DNA of 64,000 nt, from contig CAYUQJ010000001.1 in NCBI GenBank assembly GCA_964446955.1, forward strand, positions 186,001-250,000, given 5' to 3'. Below, in pieces: positions 1-9,924 of this stretch (position 1 is the stretch's first letter; the number at the start of each line of letters is the position of its first letter). The notes beneath the pieces are model-generated. The model did no database searches. It worked only from the letters and a program-made list of their open reading frames with translations, and was not told the origin of the DNA. A program made the position numbers and the translations under genes. The DNA comes from Leptolinea sp964446955. Its GTDB lineage: Bacteria > Chloroflexota > Anaerolineae > Anaerolineales > Anaerolineaceae.

Positions 1-1
1 T

Positions 2-1441
2 ACATATTTCACTCGAAACACCGGGCGGGAAGCATTTCAAATGTACCTTTCCGCCGCAGTAGCACGCATTTTTGATACCGGTATTGCATTCCTTACTTTA
101 AAAATCGGGACAGTCATTCTGGGGGTTTTCACCGCGATATTCATGTATTTTCTGGGCAAAGAATTGGGAAACCGCCGTGTGGGTATGCTCGCATTTTTGC
201 TCTCCGGGATAGGTTATTGGCCAAATGTCATTTCCCGTATCGGGTTGCGATTCACACTCTATCCCGCCTTTACCGCACCCGCTTTATATTTCTTCTTTAA
301 AGGGATTCGCCGCAAGAATATTTTTGACTTTATTCTCTCCGGGATTTTTGTCGGGATTGGTTTGCATGGTTACAGTTCATACCGGGTTGTCCCCGTATTG
401 TTAATCCTGGGGATAATCCTCTATCTGATGCATCATTGGAACAAGCCCAATTTTCGGTTTGCCATTACCGCTCTTGTTGTGACAGGGATTGCCGCACTTA
501 TTTTGTTTATCCCTCTGTTGAGATATATCATGGATCAATGGAATATGTTTATCTTCCGGGCCATGACCCGAGTGGGTACGATTGAACAACCTTTGCCCGG
601 TCCGGCGTGGAAAATTTTCTTAAGCAATCTGTGGTGGGCTGTAATTATGCCATTTTGGAATAATGGCACAATCTGGGTACATTCAATTCCTTACCGCCCG
701 GCGCTGGATATATTATCAGCCGCTGCTTACCTTGCGGGACTGGTATTCAGTATTCTGCGTTATATCCGTCACAGGGATTGGCGCATCCCATTTCTGTTAC
801 TTTCTATTCCCTTTCTTATGTTGCCTTCCATTATTTCCCTGGCATTTCCAGAAGAAAATCCTTGTTTAAACCGCCCGGCCGGGGCACTGGTCCCAATTTT
901 CATTATTGCCGCACAGGGGTTGGATATCCTTATTCATAACTTGTTCAAGCAGGCAAAGGAATCAGGCGGGCGGGCAAAGGTTGTAATATTGACAGGGATA
1001 TTGCTCTCGTTAACTATCTGGCAAAACTATGACCTGGTTTTTAATAATTACGCCAAAAACTATAAGGAAAGTGCCTGGAACACGTCTGAACTGGGTGATG
1101 TTGCCCGAAATTTCATTGCCGTTTATGGTGACCCTGATTCGGTTTATGTTGTTGGGTTTCCCCATTGGGTGGATACCAGACTGGTCGCGATTGTATCCGG
1201 TCATCCTGAAAAAGATTATGCCATTTGGCCCGATCAATTTAGTGATACATTGAGCAATCAACGGGCTAAACTATTCCTGGTAAAACCTGATGATACGGCT
1301 TCATTGGATCAGCTCAGGAAGATGTATCCTGAATACTTTGAAACCGTGTATACCAGTGAAATTGACAGTCATAGTTTTGTAATGTTTATGGTTCCTCCTG
1401 AAATAAATTCGATAGAAGAGGCTGAAAATCCGGTTCCGTGA
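2..1441 (+). CDS. GT39/PMT-like membrane glycosyltransferase, 5' end cut off by window
   Basis: The reading frame is open from the first bases, so the start lies upstream of the window. The visible 480 codons begin with a loop of the TR..GREAF type followed by a membrane segment, as in dolichyl-phosphate-mannose mannosyltransferase (GT39/PMT_2) relatives, just after their first extracytoplasmic loop. About nine hydrophobic segments follow, then a soluble C-terminal domain of roughly 120 residues. The family moves a sugar from a polyprenyl-phosphate donor on the outer face of the membrane; donor and acceptor cannot be read here. It is followed after one base by another large membrane protein, so the two are probably co-transcribed. 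The first in-frame ATG (41) is internal to the conserved loop and is unlikely to be the true start. Confidence 0.75.
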   Translation, partial: TYFTRNTGREAFQMYLSAAVARIFDTGIAFLTLKIGTVILGVFTAIFMYFLGKELGNRRVGMLAFLLSGIGYWPNVISRIGLRFTLYPAFTAPALYFFFKGIRRKNIFDFILSGIFVGIGLHGYSSYRVVPVLLILGIILYLMHHWNKPNFRFAITALVVTGIAALILFIPLLRYIMDQWNMFIFRAMTRVGTIEQPLPGPAWKIFLSNLWWAVIMPFWNNGTIWVHSIPYRPALDILSAAAYLAGLVFSILRYIRHRDWRIPFLLLSIPFLMLPSIISLAFPEENPCLNRPAGALVPIFIIAAQGLDILIHNLFKQAKESGGRAKVVILTGILLSLTIWQNYDLVFNNYAKNYKESAWNTSELGDVARNFIAVYGDPDSVYVVGFPHWVDTRLVAIVSGHPEKDYAIWPDQFSDTLSNQRAKLFLVKPDDTASLDQLRKMYPEYFETVYTSEIDSHSFVMFMVPPEINSIEEAENPVP

Positions 1442-1442
1442 T

Positions 1443-4400
1443 ATGAATATTGAAACCAATCCCAATTCAGAGACACCAGTATCAAAGATTCCCAAAATAA
1501 CGAGAATTCCGGATTTGATCTGGGATATATTGTTACTTGTGATCCTGATCGCCGGCGCATATTTTCGTTTCTCCGGTTTGAATTGGGATCAGAATCAACA
1601 TCTTCACCCCGATGAACGGTTCCTGACCATGGTGGCATCATCCATTGAACCGGTCAAAAGTTTTGGGGAGTATTTCGATACAGCCAATTCAACATTAAAT
1701 CCGAACAACAGGGGGTATGGTTTTTATGTTTATGGAACTTTGCCTTTGTTTATCGTGCGGATGGTGGGAGATCTAGTCAATCAAACCGGTTATGACGAAA
1801 TATTTCTGGTCGGAAGAGCAATATCCGGCCTATTCGATCTTTTGACGATTTTGTTCGTATATTTGATCGTCATACGTCTGTATCGAAAACCGCATATGGC
1901 ATTACTGGCAGCCGCTCTCGCGGCTGGTTCGGTAATGCAGATTCAGCTGTCACATTATTTTGCCGTAGACACCTTCACAACCTTCTTTACAACAGGCGCT
2001 GTATATTTTGCCGTCAGGATACTGACAAAAAAGGACAGACTGGCCATTCCGGATTGGATAAGGATGGATGATGATGCCTCGGCGGCTGAAGAAATTCAAC
2101 ATAAGCAGAAGCTTCCGGTATGGTTAACCCGTGATTGGGATGGCATTGGAGATGTCCTCTGGTTTGGTTTCTTTTTGGGTTGTGCCATGGCCTCAAAGAT
2201 CAATTCCGGTCTTGTGTCGCTCCTGATCCCGGCCGCGTATCTTGTCCGGTATTTGAACCTGAGCCAGGATGAACGGGATCAACGAACAAGTGTCTACATA
2301 AGAAACATAGCCATCGCGGCCTTCATCAGCATCCTCACCTTCCGGATTTTTCAACCATACGCGTTTTCCGGCCCCGGTTTCTTTGATGTAATTCCCAGTG
2401 AAAAATGGATCGCCACCATGAAGGAGATCAGCGCCCAGAGTACCGGTGACGTTGATTTCCCGCCGGCTTTACAATGGGCCCGCCGCCCAGTCTGGTTTGC
2501 CCCTTATAACATGATCTTGTTCGGGATGGGGCTGCCATTCGGTTTGGCTGCGTTTACCGGGTTTATTCTTATGGCCTGGCGGATGCTCACAGCAAACTGG
2601 CGGAAGCATATTTTGATCTGGGGATGGACTGCCATCTACTTTACATGGCAGGCGACAAACTGGGTACGAGCGATGCGATACCAGGTTTTGATCTACCCCA
2701 TGTTTGCCATTATTGCCGCATGGGGCATCATCTCTGTGTGGGATATGGGTAAGTTGATCATACGTCCGAAGCGGGCCAGATTATTGCGGATGTTGGCTAT
2801 CGCGGCTGGCGTTTTCGCGATCGGCGGAACCATGCTTTACGCTTACGCGTTCTCACGGATCTATACCCGACCGATGACACGCATTGCCGCGAGTGAATGG
2901 ATCTATCAGAATGTACCTGGTGCGATCAATTTAAAGATAGATGGTGAAGAGGAATCCTTCATCCAACCGATGGCTTTCCGTGGAACACGAACAATCACAT
3001 TGGAAGATCCGATCGAGCTCAAGTTCTCTGCTTCCAGCAGTGGTATTCTCACCGCGATCAAACTTGAACACATAGTGGATTCGTCCTATTTGCCTCAGGT
3101 AAAAACATTGCAGGCACAGGTCACAGACGCAAAAGGCCATCTGCTCTCAACCGGATTATTAATTGGTGATTTTCCAACTGGAAATGATCCCCGGGGTGAG
3201 GCAGCGACAATCATTCCAGACATTCCCGTGATTTTCGAAAAAGGGAATGTATATCATTTGCTTTTAACCGTCATTGAGCAGGACGTAAGCCTGCAAACCG
3301 CAGGACGAATTAGTCTGGCGCTGGGTGATGGCGAGGCATCCGATGAAATTCTACTGCCTGAATTGGTAGATGGCATCGATCCCAATCACCCGTACAGTCT
3401 TCAGTTCAATGCTGCCAGAACCGGTTTGGTTTCAGAGATATCTTTGCCCAAGGTTTTCGATCTTTCTGGAAAAGGCGGGCAGTATTCATTAGGTGTGAGC
3501 ATATCTTCAACTCCCGGTGGAGAACAGAAGATTGGTTCTGCCGTGGTACATGTTGAAATCCCATCGGATAAGACTGATCTGTCCGTTGAAGCACTGGCAC
3601 ATTTTGAGCCTGCGGTCTCTCTGGAAAAAGGTAAGCCGTACACGCTGATCATTACCGGCAGCGAAGGGGTTGACCTGGCCCTTTATGGAAACAAACTGGC
3701 GCTTGAATCTTCCTGGGATGATCCACTGCCGTTGGGTATGAATGGGATCATGCCTTTTGATTACACCAGCGGACCATACAGGACAGACCTGAATTTTGAA
3801 ATGTACTGGGATGATAGTCAGGACAAACTCACCCGGTTTTTAACCACAATCAACCAGGCTGATTACATTTTTATGACATCCAACCGCCAGTGGGGTACTA
3901 CCACACGCGTTCCCGAACGTTATCCACTAACAGCAGAGTATTATCGGCAGCTATTAGGCTGCCCTGCAGATAAGGATGTTGTCTGGTGTTACCGGGTGGC
4001 GCAACCCGGAATGTTTGAGGGCAATCTCGGGTTTGACCTTGTCAAGGTGTTTCAAAGTGATCCGGCTATTGGGAATTTTCGTGTAAATACTCAATTTGCC
4101 GAAGAGGCCTTCACGGTTTATGACCATCCCAAGGTCATGATCTTCAAAAAATCTGATACCTTCAATATGGAAGCAGTTTCAACTATATTACGGTCGGTTG
4201 ATCTGTCTAACGTTGTTCACTTAACCCCGCGAAAAGCGGGTAATGTTCAACCGGACCTGATGCTTCCAGCTGACCGTTTATTAAGCCAGCGAGAGGGTGG
4301 GACATGGGTTGAGTTGTTTGATCCCAATTCGTGGCTTAACAAGTTTCCCGCACTGGGAGCGATAATCTGGTATTTCCTGATCACTGTTCTCGGGTGGATA

Positions 4401-6953
4401 GCTTATCCTGTTGTGCGTATAGCAACAGGTTCTCTGACGGATAAGGGATATGGTGTTTCCAAAATTGTAGGATTGGTTATCCTGTCATATTTTTCGTGGC
4501 TGTTGGGTAGTTCCGGTGTCGCTTATGACCGGTTAACCATATTGTTCGTTCTGGTTGGATTTATCGTAATTTCCGGATTGTTGGCTTACGCTCAACACCA
4601 GAAGATACGGGATGAAATCTGCCAAATGAAGAAATTGTTTATCTGCATGGAGATACTCAGTCTCACGCTATTCCTGGTGTTTTTGGGAATACGATTGGGT
4701 AACCCTGATCTTTGGCATCCCTATAAGGGTGGGGAAAAGCCAATGGACTTTTCATATTTCAATGCTGTATTGAAAAGTACCAGCTTCCCACCTTATGATC
4801 CCTGGTTTGCCGGTGGCTACATAAATTATTATTATTACGGATTTGTAATCGTAGGTACACCGGTCAAATTACTGGGGATAACTCCCTCTGTGGCTTACAA
4901 TCTGATTTTGCCCACATTATTTAGTCTTGTTGGAACAGCCGCGTTTTCTTTGGGGTACTCGCTGGTTTATACGCTCAACAATCCGGCTGTTCATAGTCTA
5001 TCAGACCGAATACGCCGGCGTATTTTTAACACACGCCTGGCTTCAGAGGACCCAACAGTCGTTTTACCATCTGATAGTCATGACGATGAATACGCGTCAG
5101 AAAGAATCGTGATTGAACCTGTCCTTCCGCGGAATGAGGAAAAGTTAGATGAGTTAACGATTTCCCGAAGAAAAAGCAGTCTTGATCCGGCCGCGATACT
5201 GGGCGGGTTGGCTTCAACCATGCTTCTCCTTGTTCTTGGAAATCTTGGATCGATTCGTATGATCTGGCATGGTCTGATCCGAATAGCCTCACCAACTGGA
5301 TCTTTAGAGAACTCCTCCTATATTGACCGTATACTATGGTCAATCCAGGGATTGATTAAGATGTTCCAGGGGGGACAATTCCCATATCCTGTGGGGGATT
5401 GGTATTGGATACCAAGCCGGACGATCCCCGGGGAGCCGATCACCGAATTTCCCTTCTTCACTTTCCTTTATGCTGATTTACATGCTCATATGATCGCGTT
5501 ACCACTAACACTGGCCGCGCTGGCATGGACGTTGTCCTTACTTCTTCGCCAATGGGTTTGGCATGAGGATGATGACCGGATTTCCGGATGGGGACAGTTT
5601 GTTATAACCCTGTTTATGGGAGCACTGATTGTAGGTGCATTGAGACCAACAAATACCTGGGATTTGCCAACATACCTTTTGATAGGTGGTCTGGGCGTAC
5701 TGGTCAGCGGATTAACGCTGACGTCCAATTACACACTGATCAAGAAACCATGGAGCCTTCAAACAAAACGGTGGATTGAGGTTCTTTTGGGAACGGGTAT
5801 TTTTGTTTTACTCGCTTTTTACCTGTACCACCCGTTCTCTGTGTGGTTTGGTCAGGGATACAACGCAATCGATCTTTGGAAGGGTGCTCGAACTCCTTCC
5901 TGGAGTTATTTCACACACTGGGGAGTATTCCTGGTGTTGATCGTCTCATGGCTCGCTCAGGAAACCTATGATTGGATGGCTTCAACCCCGGTATCCGCGT
6001 TGAGTAAGTTCATACCATATCGGGGCATGCTCATCACTTTAACCGTTTTGCTTATTTTGATCCCGATTGGCCTGGTGTTTGGCGGTATTTGGATTGCCTG
6101 GTTGGCATTCCCGGTTGCCCTCTGGTCCGGGATCCTCCTGCTCCGAAATAATCTGCCTCCGTCCAAACGATTTATTCTGTTCCTTGTTGGTTCGTCAATG
6201 GTCTTGACCCTTGCTGTCGAACTGATTGTGCTTGTTGGCGATATCGGCAGGATGAACACAGTTTTCAAGTTTTACCTGCAGGCATGGACGATGCTTTCAA
6301 TTAGCGCCGCGTTCTCTTTTATAATGGTTTTTCCACGGCGCAACGAATGGACGGAATGGCTTAACATCGTCTGGAAGATAGGCGTCACAATCCTGATCTT
6401 TAGTGCGGCTCTTTTCCCATTGCTTGCCGGTACCGATAAGATCCGGGATCGTATTAGCCCTGCCGCACCGCATACATTGGATGGAGCGGCATTCATGTCC
6501 ACTGCGTCTTACAATGATAATGGTGAGATCATAGACCTTAGTCAGGATTATGAAGGTATCCGATGGATGCAGTTGAATGTAACCGGCTCTCCCGTGATCG
6601 TAGAAGCCAACACGGTTGAATATCGATGGGGAAGCCGGTACACCATATACACCGGGTTGCCTGGTGTGGTGGGATGGAACTGGCATCAACGCCAGCAGAG
6701 AGCCATCATCCCTTCGACAAAGATCACAGACCGGGTGGAAGAGATAAAACAGTTCTATTTGGAACTAGATATTGAAGAAAAGATAAAATTCCTGGAAAAA
6801 TATCAGGTTGCGTATATCATCGTCGGGCAGTTGGAAAATTTCTATTATCCGGGTGAGGGTCTGGAAAAATTCCGTGAATACAACGGTGTTTATTGGGACG
6901 CTGTCTTTCAGAATGAAACGATTACAATTTATGAGGTCAGGAGAAAAGAATGA
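1443..6953 (+). CDS. Giant GT39-like / DUF2298 fusion membrane protein (1836 aa)
   Basis: Two membrane modules are joined in one chain. Residues about 20-480 resemble a PMT/GT39 glycosyltransferase: one N-terminal helix, an extracytoplasmic HPDERF motif near residue 57, then several helices. Residues about 480-940 are soluble, beta-rich and presumably extracytoplasmic. From about residue 960 to the end lies a DUF2298 (Chlor_Arch_YYY) module with its typical motifs: GGEKPMDF near 1096, an Asn/Tyr-rich YINYYYYGF loop, YADLHAHM, and GRMNTVFKFY..QAW. DUF2298 proteins are known from Chloroflexota and archaea and are thought to be glycosyltransferase-like, but have no established reaction. The stop overlaps the next start by ATGA, so translation is coupled. 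No frameshift is visible across the junction. The function of the fusion is inferred only. Confidence 0.85.
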   Translation: MNIETNPNSETPVSKIPKITRIPDLIWDILLLVILIAGAYFRFSGLNWDQNQHLHPDERFLTMVASSIEPVKSFGEYFDTANSTLNPNNRGYGFYVYGTLPLFIVRMVGDLVNQTGYDEIFLVGRAISGLFDLLTILFVYLIVIRLYRKPHMALLAAALAAGSVMQIQLSHYFAVDTFTTFFTTGAVYFAVRILTKKDRLAIPDWIRMDDDASAAEEIQHKQKLPVWLTRDWDGIGDVLWFGFFLGCAMASKINSGLVSLLIPAAYLVRYLNLSQDERDQRTSVYIRNIAIAAFISILTFRIFQPYAFSGPGFFDVIPSEKWIATMKEISAQSTGDVDFPPALQWARRPVWFAPYNMILFGMGLPFGLAAFTGFILMAWRMLTANWRKHILIWGWTAIYFTWQATNWVRAMRYQVLIYPMFAIIAAWGIISVWDMGKLIIRPKRARLLRMLAIAAGVFAIGGTMLYAYAFSRIYTRPMTRIAASEWIYQNVPGAINLKIDGEEESFIQPMAFRGTRTITLEDPIELKFSASSSGILTAIKLEHIVDSSYLPQVKTLQAQVTDAKGHLLSTGLLIGDFPTGNDPRGEAATIIPDIPVIFEKGNVYHLLLTVIEQDVSLQTAGRISLALGDGEASDEILLPELVDGIDPNHPYSLQFNAARTGLVSEISLPKVFDLSGKGGQYSLGVSISSTPGGEQKIGSAVVHVEIPSDKTDLSVEALAHFEPAVSLEKGKPYTLIITGSEGVDLALYGNKLALESSWDDPLPLGMNGIMPFDYTSGPYRTDLNFEMYWDDSQDKLTRFLTTINQADYIFMTSNRQWGTTTRVPERYPLTAEYYRQLLGCPADKDVVWCYRVAQPGMFEGNLGFDLVKVFQSDPAIGNFRVNTQFAEEAFTVYDHPKVMIFKKSDTFNMEAVSTILRSVDLSNVVHLTPRKAGNVQPDLMLPADRLLSQREGGTWVELFDPNSWLNKFPALGAIIWYFLITVLGWIAYPVVRIATGSLTDKGYGVSKIVGLVILSYFSWLLGSSGVAYDRLTILFVLVGFIVISGLLAYAQHQKIRDEICQMKKLFICMEILSLTLFLVFLGIRLGNPDLWHPYKGGEKPMDFSYFNAVLKSTSFPPYDPWFAGGYINYYYYGFVIVGTPVKLLGITPSVAYNLILPTLFSLVGTAAFSLGYSLVYTLNNPAVHSLSDRIRRRIFNTRLASEDPTVVLPSDSHDDEYASERIVIEPVLPRNEEKLDELTISRRKSSLDPAAILGGLASTMLLLVLGNLGSIRMIWHGLIRIASPTGSLENSSYIDRILWSIQGLIKMFQGGQFPYPVGDWYWIPSRTIPGEPITEFPFFTFLYADLHAHMIALPLTLAALAWTLSLLLRQWVWHEDDDRISGWGQFVITLFMGALIVGALRPTNTWDLPTYLLIGGLGVLVSGLTLTSNYTLIKKPWSLQTKRWIEVLLGTGIFVLLAFYLYHPFSVWFGQGYNAIDLWKGARTPSWSYFTHWGVFLVLIVSWLAQETYDWMASTPVSALSKFIPYRGMLITLTVLLILIPIGLVFGGIWIAWLAFPVALWSGILLLRNNLPPSKRFILFLVGSSMVLTLAVELIVLVGDIGRMNTVFKFYLQAWTMLSISAAFSFIMVFPRRNEWTEWLNIVWKIGVTILIFSAALFPLLAGTDKIRDRISPAAPHTLDGAAFMSTASYNDNGEIIDLSQDYEGIRWMQLNVTGSPVIVEANTVEYRWGSRYTIYTGLPGVVGWNWHQRQQRAIIPSTKITDRVEEIKQFYLELDIEEKIKFLEKYQVAYIIVGQLENFYYPGEGLEKFREYNGVYWDAVFQNETITIYEVRRKE

Positions 6954-7309
6954 CCATGGCAGACGTTACCACGATCTATCACATTACCGATACGCAGCAA
7001 TGGAAAGAGGCTCTTGCCCATGGACAATATGTGAGTGAGACTTTTTCCGAAGAGGGTTTTATCCATTTTTCGATGGATTCACAAGTCTTATCAACGGCCA
7101 ACCGTTATTATTCCGGTGTTTCCGGGTTGATCCTCATAAAAGTCAATGTGTCTAAGCTGGCTTCTGAATTGAAATTTGAACTTTCACCATCGGGAGATGT
7201 TTTTCCTCATTTATATGGGCCGCTTAACCTGGATGCGGTGGAAGCTGTCTATGAATTAACTGTTTCGCCAAATGGTAAATTTATATCCTTGCCTTTTGAA
7301 AACGTATGA
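6950..7309 (+). CDS. DUF952 family protein
   Basis: This 119-residue soluble protein has the DUF952 pattern: IYHIT near the N-terminus, a SEEGFIHFS motif around residues 37-46, an LILIKV strand, and PHLYGPLN near residue 85. DUF952 proteins are small, widespread and of unsettled function; the fold resembles ADP-ribosyltransferase-like proteins and some are annotated as glutathione-S-transferase-like. The gene overlaps the upstream gene (6950-6953) and the downstream gene (7306-7309) by four bases each, so it sits translationally coupled between two large DUF2298 membrane proteins. A second ATG two codons later is an alternative start. The reason for a cytoplasmic DUF952 protein in this position is not known. 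Confidence 0.85.
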   Translation: MTMADVTTIYHITDTQQWKEALAHGQYVSETFSEEGFIHFSMDSQVLSTANRYYSGVSGLILIKVNVSKLASELKFELSPSGDVFPHLYGPLNLDAVEAVYELTVSPNGKFISLPFENV

Positions 7310-9909
7310 TCTCGTTCATTTTTTGGTTTATTCTTGTGATTGTTTTGGGATGGGCTGCGTTACCTATCCTATTTATGTTGTTCCCAAATTTGTCTGACAG
7401 GGGCTACGCGTTTATTAAACCCGCCGGACTGCTTCTTTTTGGTTATCTTTACTGGATTCTGGTTACCTTCCAAATTCTCCCGAACACATGGACGGGAATT
7501 GCTTCGGTATATCTGGCCGTTGTGCTTTCCGGGGGACTGATTGCCTGGAAGACCGGTTTTATTAAATTAAAAAAGTGGGTCATTCATAACAAGTGGTACA
7601 TCCTTTTCACCGAAAGTGGGTTTCTCTTATTATTTAGTTTCTTCGCCATAATGCGGGCTGCCTATCCGGATATCATTGGGACAGAAAAACCCATGGAATT
7701 GGCTTTCATCAATTCCATTCTCCGGTCTGAATTCTTTCCGCCGGCGGATCCCTGGCTTTCGGGTTATGCGATTTCCTATTATTACTTTGGGTATGTCATG
7801 GTGGCTGGTCTCATCCGGTTAACATTTACCCTCTCTGGAGTCGGCTTCAACCTGGCGATCTCTTTATGGTTTGCCATGGCCTGCCTTGGTGCTTTTGGCC
7901 TAGCCTATAATATTCTGTCTGTTATTTCAAATCCGGGTGATAAACCCGAAACAAAAAACCGACCGGGATTTGGATGGGCGCTTTTTGCCCCTCTGTTTCT
8001 TGTTTTTACCGCCAATTGGGAGGGGTTGTTTGAGTCTTTACATGCCCGAGGTTTATTCTGGGATGCCAACGGGCAATCCGCTTTCTGGAAATGGCTGGAT
8101 ATTGAAGAATTGACTGTCCCTCCGGCGACACCGTTGACCTGGCTGGCAAACCGTCCGGCAGGGATCTGGTGGTGGCGTGCTTCCCGTGTAATTCAGGATT
8201 ATGATCTTGCCGGAAAATCGGGCGGGGTGATTGATGAATTCCCGTTCTTCTCGTTATATCTGGCTGATCTCCATCCGCATATTCTCTCCATGCCATTTGT
8301 CTTACTGGCATGTGCGGTTGCTCTTGAGTTTTATTTCAAAGCCCGATCGGGCAACCAGTATCGGATTGGATGGTATTCCATTTTGAGAAATTGGTTCACC
8401 GGGGAGACAAACCAGACGATTACCGGATCAGAGATACTGATGTCGGGGCCTGTCTTCTGGAGCAGCGCGTTGTTGTTCGGTGGATTGGCTTTTCTGAATA
8501 TGTGGGATTTCCCCATATATGTCGGGTTGAGCAGCGCGGCAATTGTGCTGGGCCGGTACTTGTCCAGGGGATGGAGTAGGAAGCGGATCGTTGAGTTTTT
8601 TGAAACCGGATTGGGGTTTGGGGTTGTCGGCGCGATTCTGTATTTGCCTTTTTATGCCGGGTTCGCGTCTCAGGCGGGCGGATTGTTACCAAGCCTGGCT
8701 TTCTTTACACGGGGGACTCATTTATGGCTGATGTTCGGCGTGTTTCTCGTTCCGATATTTGCAGGAATTCTATCCATTGTTGGAATGGAAAATATTGGAA
8801 AGCTCTTCCGCTATGCGTTTAAAAATTCTTTGATTATTGTCGCTGTCCTTTGGATCTCCATGTCCGTATTGGGTTTAGCCTTTGCTATCATCCCGGGCTT
8901 ACTCGCACGAGTGAACCCTGTGATGGGTGCAACGCTCTCTTCCGCGGCAAACCAGTTCTTCAGTATTCAGGGAAGCGGATTCTTGCGGGATATTCTGGTA
9001 AACACATCCCTCCTCCGTATTATGTCTCCGGGAGGCTGGGTTACGCTTGTTTTTCTTCTCACTCTGGTCTGGGGTGGATTGATCTGGCTGAGGGATAAAT
9101 ACCGAGAAAATACACTGGACATATTACCGGATGAGAGTCAGGGATCGACTTCACGGACAATCAATTCACTCCCCTTTGTTTTCTTATTGCTTGCTGGAGG
9201 GGTGGCTCTGGTTCTATTTCCAGAATTCTTCTATTTACGGGACCAGTTTGGTACCCGGATGAATACGATATTCAAGTTTTATTATCAGGCTTGGATCCTG
9301 TGGTCTGTAGCCGCCGCGATTTTTGTGTATTTCCTCTGGTTGAAAACTCAATCATGGAAAAAGTGGACTGTTCGACTTGTATTTGTTTTAAGCCTAACGG
9401 CTGGATTGATGTACCCGTTCTTCGGGTTTTATTATCGATTTGACAATCTTTTCACACGTGACCTAACTATTGATGGTAATTCGTATTTTTACGCGGCATA
9501 TCCGGATGAAACGGCCGCGATCGCTTTTTTGCAGCTGGCACCCAAAGGTACCATCGCGGAAGCTATTGGAGGAAGTTATACCGGATATGCCCGTGTTTCC
9601 ACACAGACTGGAATGCCCACAGTTCTGGGTTGGCCCGGCCATGAATCACAATGGCGTGGAGGTGCTCAAGAAATCGGTTCCAGGGAGCCAGACATTAAAT
9701 TGCTATATCAGACCAATAATTGGTCCGAGGCGCTCTCAATTATTCAAAAATATCAGATACGTTATGTGTATATTGGCATGTTGGAACAGAGTACATATAA
9801 CGTTAATGAGGCAAAATTCAAGAACAACTTGCGAACGGTTTTTGAGAACAATTCAGTGATTATCTATGAAGTACCGTCGCAATTACTGACAGCAATTACC
9901 GTGAATTGA
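7306..9909 (+). CDS. DUF2298 (Chlor_Arch_YYY) membrane protein
   Basis: An 867-residue polytopic membrane protein, colinear with the C-terminal half of the 1836-residue fusion upstream. It repeats the same motifs: GTEKPMEL near residue 125, SYYYFGY shortly after, YLADLHPH near 320, and TRMNTIFKFYYQAW near 650, followed by a soluble C-terminal segment. The two look like paralogues from an old duplication. The many helices, the Asp-X-His motif in a loop and the neighbouring GT39-like proteins suggest a membrane glycosyltransferase acting outside the cytoplasmic membrane; this is inference, since no member has a known substrate. Start ATG overlaps the DUF952 stop. Confidence 0.85.
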   Translation: MISFIFWFILVIVLGWAALPILFMLFPNLSDRGYAFIKPAGLLLFGYLYWILVTFQILPNTWTGIASVYLAVVLSGGLIAWKTGFIKLKKWVIHNKWYILFTESGFLLLFSFFAIMRAAYPDIIGTEKPMELAFINSILRSEFFPPADPWLSGYAISYYYFGYVMVAGLIRLTFTLSGVGFNLAISLWFAMACLGAFGLAYNILSVISNPGDKPETKNRPGFGWALFAPLFLVFTANWEGLFESLHARGLFWDANGQSAFWKWLDIEELTVPPATPLTWLANRPAGIWWWRASRVIQDYDLAGKSGGVIDEFPFFSLYLADLHPHILSMPFVLLACAVALEFYFKARSGNQYRIGWYSILRNWFTGETNQTITGSEILMSGPVFWSSALLFGGLAFLNMWDFPIYVGLSSAAIVLGRYLSRGWSRKRIVEFFETGLGFGVVGAILYLPFYAGFASQAGGLLPSLAFFTRGTHLWLMFGVFLVPIFAGILSIVGMENIGKLFRYAFKNSLIIVAVLWISMSVLGLAFAIIPGLLARVNPVMGATLSSAANQFFSIQGSGFLRDILVNTSLLRIMSPGGWVTLVFLLTLVWGGLIWLRDKYRENTLDILPDESQGSTSRTINSLPFVFLLLAGGVALVLFPEFFYLRDQFGTRMNTIFKFYYQAWILWSVAAAIFVYFLWLKTQSWKKWTVRLVFVLSLTAGLMYPFFGFYYRFDNLFTRDLTIDGNSYFYAAYPDETAAIAFLQLAPKGTIAEAIGGSYTGYARVSTQTGMPTVLGWPGHESQWRGGAQEIGSREPDIKLLYQTNNWSEALSIIQKYQIRYVYIGMLEQSTYNVNEAKFKNNLRTVFENNSVIIYEVPSQLLTAITVN

Positions 9910-9924
9910 CAGGAAATTACGGAT

